Source of the DNA: Lampropedia hyalina DSM 16112
Lineage (GTDB): Bacteria > Pseudomonadota > Gammaproteobacteria > Burkholderiales > Burkholderiaceae_C
Reading direction: 5' to 3'
DNA length: 51,246 nt
Assembly (NCBI RefSeq): GCF_900129055.1
Contig: NZ_FQUZ01000023.1
Span: 1 to 51,246, forward strand
Shown one piece after another: positions 51,061-51,246 of the stretch. The number at the start of each line of letters is the position of its first letter. The stretch's first letter is position 1. A program made the translations under genes and the position numbers. The notes below the pieces were generated by a model, which was not told the origin of the DNA, made no database searches, and saw nothing but the letters and a program-made list of their open reading frames with translations.

Positions 51061-51246
51061 AGATGTCGCGCTTGGCTCCTGCCTTTGTTGGCCAACTTCT
51101 CCTGTCAATCAACTCACATTCCAGACTCGCAAAAAAGCTCTCAGCCATGGCGTTGTCGTAGGCATCACCCACCGTCCCCATGGAGGGCGTTACCTTCATT
51201 TCTTTGCAACGCTGGCCAAACGCCAAGCTGGTGTATTGGCTGCCCT
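50888..51246 (-). mobile_element. IS3-family insertion sequence (3' part, inverted copy)
   Basis: The element starts with TGAAGTTCCCCC at 50888, inside virB6, and runs leftward out of the window. Its first 95 bases equal the reverse complement of 1-95. The two copies face each other in inverted orientation across the 51-kb window, so recombination between them could invert this segment. Target-site repeats cannot be checked because both 5' ends are missing. Confidence 0.85.
50903..51246 (-). CDS. IS3-family transposase OrfB, C-terminal part
   Basis: The frame is open from the window edge to a stop at 50903. SQYTSLAFGQRCKEM, MGTVGDAYDNAMAESFFASLECE and HSGIGYLSPVEFEKR are the standard IS3-family rve/DDE C-terminal motifs. 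The last catalytic Glu lies in AMAESFFASLE. The N-terminal part and the catalytic Asps are outside the window, so only a partial gene is called. Confidence 0.93.
   Translation of the reverse strand, partial: GSQYTSLAFGQRCKEMKVTPSMGTVGDAYDNAMAESFFASLECELIDRRSWPTKAGAKRDIFSWIEGWYNPHRLHSGIGYLSPVEFEKRRKGSKKSVSKPTPEMADPVFYTLR

Overview
The window looks like Burkholderiales (Betaproteobacteria), probably close to Comamonadaceae. This is inferred from high GC content, the tolB-pal-cpoB and yggS/pilT arrangements, the PACE transporter, the FecI/FecR iron-signalling set and protein style; no database search was possible.

Layout: (1) 1-2392 is the end of an integrated mobile element. It holds an IS3-family insertion sequence end (1-95), a small gene cut by that IS, an excisionase-like HTH gene and a tyrosine integrase. 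It ends at a 3' half of a class II tRNA-Ser (2333-2392) that has no 5' half. (2) About 2400-45250 is chromosome: a two-gene unknown membrane operon, msbA, tolB-pal-cpoB, tcdA, tRNA-Lys, a PACE transporter, cysE-livHMGF, an NlpC/P60 hydrolase, an isochorismatase-like hydrolase, rmuC and a RAYT-like transposase with lost catalytic histidines. Next come a Ras-like GTPase/roadblock cluster (18867-21894), a CaiB-type CoA transferase, a universal stress protein, tRNA-Pro, and hydantoinase hyuAB with a divergent NCS1 permease and an AraC regulator. Then follow a Fur-family regulator, a TonB receptor with a regulatory-domain methyltransferase, fecI-fecR with a FepA-like STN receptor, tRNA-Arg, yggS, pilT, aroQ, pilU and pgk. 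(3) 45254-45446 holds an orphan tRNA-Met-like 5' half and an intact tRNA-Ile2(CAT). (4) 45510-51246 is a second integrative, probably conjugative element: integrase, three overlapping small genes (two with HTH features), a strongly structured 350-base non-coding leader, then virB5, a membrane gene, eexN and virB6. virB6 is cut by an inverted copy of the same IS.

How the parts work together: the chromosomal part carries envelope maintenance (MsbA, TolB/Pal/CpoB, NlpC), iron or metal acquisition (two TonB receptors, FecI/FecR, Fur), twitching motility ATPases (PilT/PilU), and a hydantoin or oxoproline uptake and hydrolysis module. The GTPase/roadblock cluster resembles bacterial MglA/MglB polarity switches, but it includes a partner I do not recognise. 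The most unusual signals are the hairpin array upstream of virB5, the C-terminal tail shared by VirB5 and EexN, the catalytically stripped RAYT, the GTPase/roadblock cluster, and the two half-tRNA scars at the element boundaries.
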